A stretch of 64,000 bases of DNA, taken from Streptomyces niger. GTDB taxonomy: Bacteria; Actinomycetota; Actinomycetes; Streptomycetales; Streptomycetaceae. The notes under the pieces are model-generated. The model searched no databases. It was given only the letters and a program-made list of their open reading frames with translations, and was not told the DNA's origin. The stretch spans positions 1 through 64,000 of the forward strand of contig NZ_JOFQ01000005.1 in NCBI RefSeq assembly GCF_000718305.1, written 5' to 3'. The position numbers and the translations under genes were made by a program. Of the stretch, positions 60,763-64,000 are shown in pieces (the stretch's first letter is position 1; every line of letters starts with the position of its first letter).

Positions 60763-61551
60763 TCAGCGCAGGCGCCAGCCGTGGTCCACGGGGCCGATGC
60801 CCTCGCCCAGCCGAAAACCGGCCTCGATGGCGCCCGTGACGTACTCCTTCGCCGCGGCCACGGCCTCCGGGACGGTGTCCCCGTGCGCGAGCCGCGCGGC
60901 GATCGCACTGGCGAGCGTGCAGCCCGTGCCGTGCGTGTGGCGGTTGTCGTGGCGCGGGGCCCGCAGCCAGTGCTCCTGCTCACCGTCGGTGAGCAGGTCC
61001 ACCGCGTCGCCCGACAGGTGCCCGCCCTTGATCAGCGCCCAGCGCGGGCCGAACTCCAGGACGGCAGCGGCGGCCCGCCGCATGTCGGCCTCCTCGTGCA
61101 CCTGGACGCCCGTGAGCTGGGCCACCTCGTCCAGGTTGGGGGTGGCGACGGTCGCGGTCGGCAGCAGCTTCGTACGGACCGCGTCCAGGGCGGTGGCGGC
61201 GAGCAGCGCGTCACCGTGCTTGGAGACGCCCACCGGGTCGACGACCACGGGCGCGGTGACCTCGGCGAGCAGGGCGGCGACGGTCTCGACCAGTTCGGGC
61301 GAGGAGAGCATGCCGGTCTTCACCGCCTGGACGCCGATGTCGTCCACGACGCTGCGGAACTGCGCGCGCACGGCCTCCGCCGGCAGGTCCCACGCGCCCT
61401 GCACACCGAGGGAGTTCTGGGCGGTGACGGCGGTCAGCACGCTCATGCCGTGCGTGCCGAGCGCGAGCATCGTCTTCAGGTCCGCCTGGATCCCCGCGCC
61501 GCCGCCGGAGTCGGAGCCGGCGACGGTCAGGACGCGTGGTGGTGTGTACAT
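60763..61551 (-). CDS. thiD: Hydroxymethylpyrimidine/phosphomethylpyrimidine kinase ThiD
   Basis: A 262-residue ribokinase-fold enzyme that phosphorylates HMP and HMP-P in thiamine synthesis. Motifs include [20 protein letters not shown] at the N-terminus, [30 protein letters not shown] and the anion hole/catalytic Asp-type segment [15 protein letters not shown]. It lies 104 bases downstream of thiL on the same strand, so both thiamine genes are probably co-expressed. No THI-box riboswitch was found upstream. Confidence 0.95.
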   Translation of the reverse strand: MYTPPRVLTVAGSDSGGGAGIQADLKTMLALGTHGMSVLTAVTAQNSLGVQGAWDLPAEAVRAQFRSVVDDIGVQAVKTGMLSSPELVETVAALLAEVTAPVVVDPVGVSKHGDALLAATALDAVRTKLLPTATVATPNLDEVAQLTGVQVHEEADMRRAAAAVLEFGPRWALIKGGHLSGDAVDLLTDGEQEHWLRAPRHDNRHTHGTGCTLASAIAARLAHGDTVPEAVAAAKEYVTGAIEAGFRLGEGIGPVDHGWRLR

Positions 61552-61655
61552 GCTTCGAATCTAATCGACGCCGGTCGGCAGGGTGCGTCGGGCGCCGGCC
61601 GGCCGACCGCGCCGGGCGCCGGGCGCCGGTCAGTCGACCACGTCGTCACCGCCGG

Positions 61656-62624
61656 TCAGTCGACCACGTCGTCGTCGCCGAAGTGGTCCCAGCCGCTCTT
61701 CGTCCAAGGCGCGCCGTCCACCGTGACCTGGGGCAGCGCGGAGGGGTTCAGCACCTCGCCGATGACCTTCCAGCGGGCCGGCAGCTTCACGTCCGGCGGG
61801 AAGGTCGCCACGATGGCGTGGTCCTCGCCGCCGCTGAGCACCCACTGCAGCGGGTCCACGCCGCAGGCCGTACCGATGTCGGCCATCTGCGAGGGCACGT
61901 CGATCTTCTGGGACTGCAGATCGATCCGGACCTTGCTGGCCTCGGCGATGTGCCCGAGGTCGGCGACCAGGCCGTCGCTGACGTCGGTCATGGCCGTGGC
62001 GCCGAGCCCGGCGGCCGCGGGGCCCGCGTGGTACGGCGGCTCCGGCCTGCGGTGCGCCTCCACGAAGGCGCGCGGGGAGCGGAAACCGCGGGTGAGGACG
62101 GCGTGCCCGGCGGCGGACCAGCCGAGCCAGCCGGTGACCGCGACCACGTCGCCGGGCTGGGCACCGCCCCGGGTGACCGGCTCCGCGTTGCGCAGGTCGC
62201 CGAGGGCGGTGATGGCGACGGTGATGATCTCGCCGCGTACGACGTCGCCGCCGACCACGGCGGCGCCCGCGACCTGGCACTCGTCCCGCAGTCCGTCCAT
62301 CAGCTCGGTGGCCCAGGTGGCGGGGAGTTCGGCGGGCACGACGAGGCCGAGCAGGATGGCGGTGGGAACCGCTCCCATCGCGGCGATGTCGGCGAGGTTC
62401 TGGGCGGCGGCCTTCCGGCCGACGTCGTAGGCGGTGGACCAGTCGCGGCGGAAGTGCCGCCCTTCGAGGAGTACGTCGGTACTGGCCACGACCCGGCGGT
62501 CCGGCGCGGTGACCACGGCGGCGTCGTCGCCGGGGCCGATGCGTACCGCCGGGGTGGAGGTGAGCCGCGAGGTCAGCTCTCTGATGAGGCCGAACTCCCC
62601 CAACTCGCCCACGGTGCCCTTCAT
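61656..62624 (-). CDS. thiL: Thiamine-monophosphate kinase ThiL
   Basis: A 322-residue enzyme that phosphorylates thiamine phosphate to the active cofactor thiamine pyrophosphate. It belongs to the PurM-like ATP-grasp-free kinase family. Conserved blocks are IGPGDDAAVVTAPDRRVVAS, STDVLLEGRHFRRDWSTAYD, NLADIAAMGAVPTAILLGLV, TAMTDVSDGLVADLGHIAEA and LSGGEDHAIVATFP. The stop region is part of a duplicated segment just downstream. It neighbours thiD. Confidence 0.95.
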   Translation of the reverse strand: MKGTVGELGEFGLIRELTSRLTSTPAVRIGPGDDAAVVTAPDRRVVASTDVLLEGRHFRRDWSTAYDVGRKAAAQNLADIAAMGAVPTAILLGLVVPAELPATWATELMDGLRDECQVAGAAVVGGDVVRGEIITVAITALGDLRNAEPVTRGGAQPGDVVAVTGWLGWSAAGHAVLTRGFRSPRAFVEAHRRPEPPYHAGPAAAGLGATAMTDVSDGLVADLGHIAEASKVRIDLQSQKIDVPSQMADIGTACGVDPLQWVLSGGEDHAIVATFPPDVKLPARWKVIGEVLNPSALPQVTVDGAPWTKSGWDHFGDDDVVD

Positions 62625-62847
62625 GCTGTTGCCCTTCCCATGCGTACGGACCTTCCGTACTCCACTGACGCGTCGCGCACGGTCGTCACGCCTTTCCGGA
62701 CGGCCGATCTCCGGATGACGCGTTCCGCGCCGGCCGCCGCGAACTGTTCGCCGCGTCGGCCGCGCGGGTCTCCCCGCTCCGCTCGGCGACGCGGTACCGT
62801 GGCGTCCCTTCTTCCCACATGATCCTCGAAGCCGCCCTGGAGGTCCC

Positions 62848-63081
62848 GTGGTACAGGCCTACATCCTGATCCAGACCGAGGTCGGCAAGGCCTCCGCGGT
62901 CGCCGAAGTGATCGCCAAGCTGCCCGGTGTGATCCAGGCCGAGGACGTGACCGGTCCGTACGACGTGATCGTGCGTGCCCAGGCTGACACGGTCGACGAT
63001 CTGGGCCGCATGGTGGTCGCGAAAGTCCAGCAGGTGGACGGCATCACGCGCACCCTGACCTGCCCGGTCGTCCATATCTAG
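62848..63081 (+). CDS. Stand-alone Lrp/AsnC ligand-binding (RAM) domain protein
   Basis: A 77-residue protein consisting only of the amino-acid-binding RAM domain of Lrp/AsnC regulators, without the DNA-binding domain. It has the typical VQAYILIQTEVGKASAVAEV start, the GVIQAEDVTGPYDVIVRAQA ligand region and LTCPVVHI end. Such proteins may form oligomers with full-length Lrp regulators. GTG start at 62848. Confidence 0.92.
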   Translation: MVQAYILIQTEVGKASAVAEVIAKLPGVIQAEDVTGPYDVIVRAQADTVDDLGRMVVAKVQQVDGITRTLTCPVVHI

Positions 63082-63089
63082 CCCCCCGT

Positions 63090-63593
63090 ATGCTCGGCCG
63101 GGTGAATTCCTCGCCCCGCCGGACCCTCGCTCTGCCCCTGCTCGCCGTGCTGATCACTGCGGTGGGCTGTGCCCCGTCCGACGATTCGGCGAGCGTGGCG
63201 GTTCCCGCCCCGAAGGGGGAGCAGGCCCGGCTCTGCCGGGCGCTGCACGGGAAGCTGCCCGGCACCGTGGACGGACTGAAGCGGCGGACCGCCGATCCCG
63301 TCTCGGACTTCACCGCGGTGTGGGGGTCGCCCGCCGTGCGCCTGCGGTGCGGCGTACCCAAGCCTGACGTGCTGCAACGCGGTAGTGAACATTACAACCC
63401 GTTGCAGGACGCCGCGAAAATCAACGGCGTCGAGTGGGTCTTCGAGAAGCAGGACGACGGCTACCGCTTCACGACCGTGCTGCGCCGGGCGTACGTCGAG
63501 GTGACGGTGCCGGCGAAGTACGCGCCCGAGGTCGACGCGCTCACCGACCTGGCGTCGGCCGTGCGGAAGACGGTCCCGGTCGGGGTCGTGTAG
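63090..63593 (+). CDS. DUF3515 family lipoprotein
   Basis: A 167-residue predicted lipoprotein. A signal peptide with the lipobox LLAVLITAVGC places the lipid-modified Cys at about residue 27. The rest matches the actinobacterial DUF3515 family (RRTADPVSDFTAVWGSPAVR, VLQRGSEHYNPLQDAAKING, VEWVFEKQDDGYRFTTVLRR). The function is unknown. The start is ATG 63090 or GTG 63102. It follows the RAM-domain gene by 8 bases and is co-transcribed with it. Confidence 0.88.
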   Translation: MLGRVNSSPRRTLALPLLAVLITAVGCAPSDDSASVAVPAPKGEQARLCRALHGKLPGTVDGLKRRTADPVSDFTAVWGSPAVRLRCGVPKPDVLQRGSEHYNPLQDAAKINGVEWVFEKQDDGYRFTTVLRRAYVEVTVPAKYAPEVDALTDLASAVRKTVPVGVV

Positions 63594-63652
63594 GACACGC
63601 CCCGGCCGGTGGCCGCCGTGCGGCGTACGCCCCGGCCGGGGGCGCCCGAGGC

Positions 63653-64000
63653 TCAGCGCAGGCCCGTGGAGCGCCGCAGCGCCGCCTGGATGAGCCGGTC
63701 GACCAGCTCGGCGTAGCTCACGCCGGACTCCTGCCACATCCGCGGGTACATCGAGATGGGCGTGAAGCCGGGCAGGGTGTTGATCTCGTTGATGACGAAC
63801 TCGCCGTTGTCCTGCAGGAAGAAGTCGGCCCGCACCAGGCCCTCGCAGGACGCCGCATCGAAGGCCTGCACGGCCAGTTCCTGGACGCGCGCGGTCTGCT
63901 CCTCGGTGAGCGGCGCGGGCACCAGTCCGGTGGCCGAGTCGATGTACTTGGCCTCGAAGTCGTAGAAGTCGTGGGCGGTGACCGGCGGGATCTCGGCGGG
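63653..64000 (-). CDS. ddl: D-alanine--D-alanine ligase (3' part, cut by window edge)
   Basis: The C-terminal 115 residues of an ATP-grasp ligase that makes D-Ala-D-Ala for peptidoglycan. Diagnostic blocks are DFYDFEAKYIDSATG, GLVRADFFLQDNGEFVINEI and NTLPGFTPISMYPRMW, which carry the Mg-binding Asp, Glu and Asn. The 5' end lies beyond the window. In Streptomyces the next gene is usually the DUF3515 gene, as seen here. Confidence 0.95.
   Translation of the reverse strand, partial: PAEIPPVTAHDFYDFEAKYIDSATGLVPAPLTEEQTARVQELAVQAFDAASCEGLVRADFFLQDNGEFVINEINTLPGFTPISMYPRMWQESGVSYAELVDRLIQAALRRSTGLR

Noticed and set aside
62625..62847. TPP riboswitch upstream of thiL
   Set aside because: I looked for the THI-box signatures (CTGAGA and the ACCTGAT region) on the minus strand upstream of thiL and thiD and did not find them.

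Overview
This window is chromosomal DNA from a high-G+C actinobacterium, almost certainly a Streptomyces. Codon third positions are nearly all G or C, GTG and TTG starts are common, and short-stemmed hairpins serve as terminators. Several genes are Streptomyces developmental or nitrogen markers: whiG, nsdA, the amtB-glnK-glnD operon and four clustered type I signal peptidases. From memory, the gene order resembles the S. coelicolor core chromosome around rplS-rpsP-ffh-glnD-amtB-nsdA-ftsY-smc-rnc-recG-thiL, read here mostly on the minus strand.

Layout, left to right. 0-5.3 kb: a TetR regulator, the sporulation sigma factor WhiG, then the DNA-processing set dprA-comM-yraN. 5.3-10.4 kb: DUF2469, a Nudix hydrolase, four signal peptidases and rplS. 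10.5-13.7 kb: trmD-rimM, khpA-rpsP and a small metalloprotease-like protein. 14.3-15.2 kb: a methyltransferase. 15.5-24.1 kb: a plus-strand island carrying homologues of all eight genes of the cryptic enterobacterial yhf cluster (yhfZ, Y, U, T, php, S, X, W), the most unusual block in the window. 24.2-31.6 kb: ffh, glnD, glnK and amtB, with a GlnR-type box before amtB. 31.9-36.4 kb: nsdA, a primase/polymerase-like protein and ftsY. 36.6-42.3 kb: an NDH-2-like oxidoreductase, an NCS1 permease, an LLM oxidoreductase and the glucose permease glcP. 42.4-50.9 kb: smc, a 68-aa protein, a CAP-domain protein, acyP, mutM and rnc. 51.0-58.4 kb: rpmF, DUF177, a DivIVA-like protein, coaD, rsmD, a small conserved protein, and recG interrupted by an intein. 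58.4-64.0 kb: a DAK2-domain protein, rpmB, thiD, thiL, a stand-alone AsnC ligand-binding domain, a DUF3515 lipoprotein and the 3' end of ddl.

Two items stand out. First, the complete yhf island has a regulator, a PRD protein, a 12-helix transporter, a phosphotriesterase, a PLP aminotransferase-fold enzyme, an alanine-racemase-fold enzyme and a phosphopentomutase-like enzyme. Two copies of a 22-bp promoter/operator sequence precede yhfZ and yhfY. This looks like a self-contained, self-regulated uptake-and-catabolism system for an unknown substrate. Second, the RecG helicase carries a 339-aa intein exactly inside its P-loop (between Lys and Thr). It starts with Ala and has the Trp-Cys-Thr set typical of class 3 inteins, plus two LAGLIDADG motifs.

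A third theme is the many tandem minisatellites with 9-36 bp units. They lie between genes and also in frame inside yhfX, yhfW, glnD, yraN and rsmD, and some form arrays of hairpins. No tRNA, rRNA, CRISPR array, insertion sequence or attachment site was recognised.
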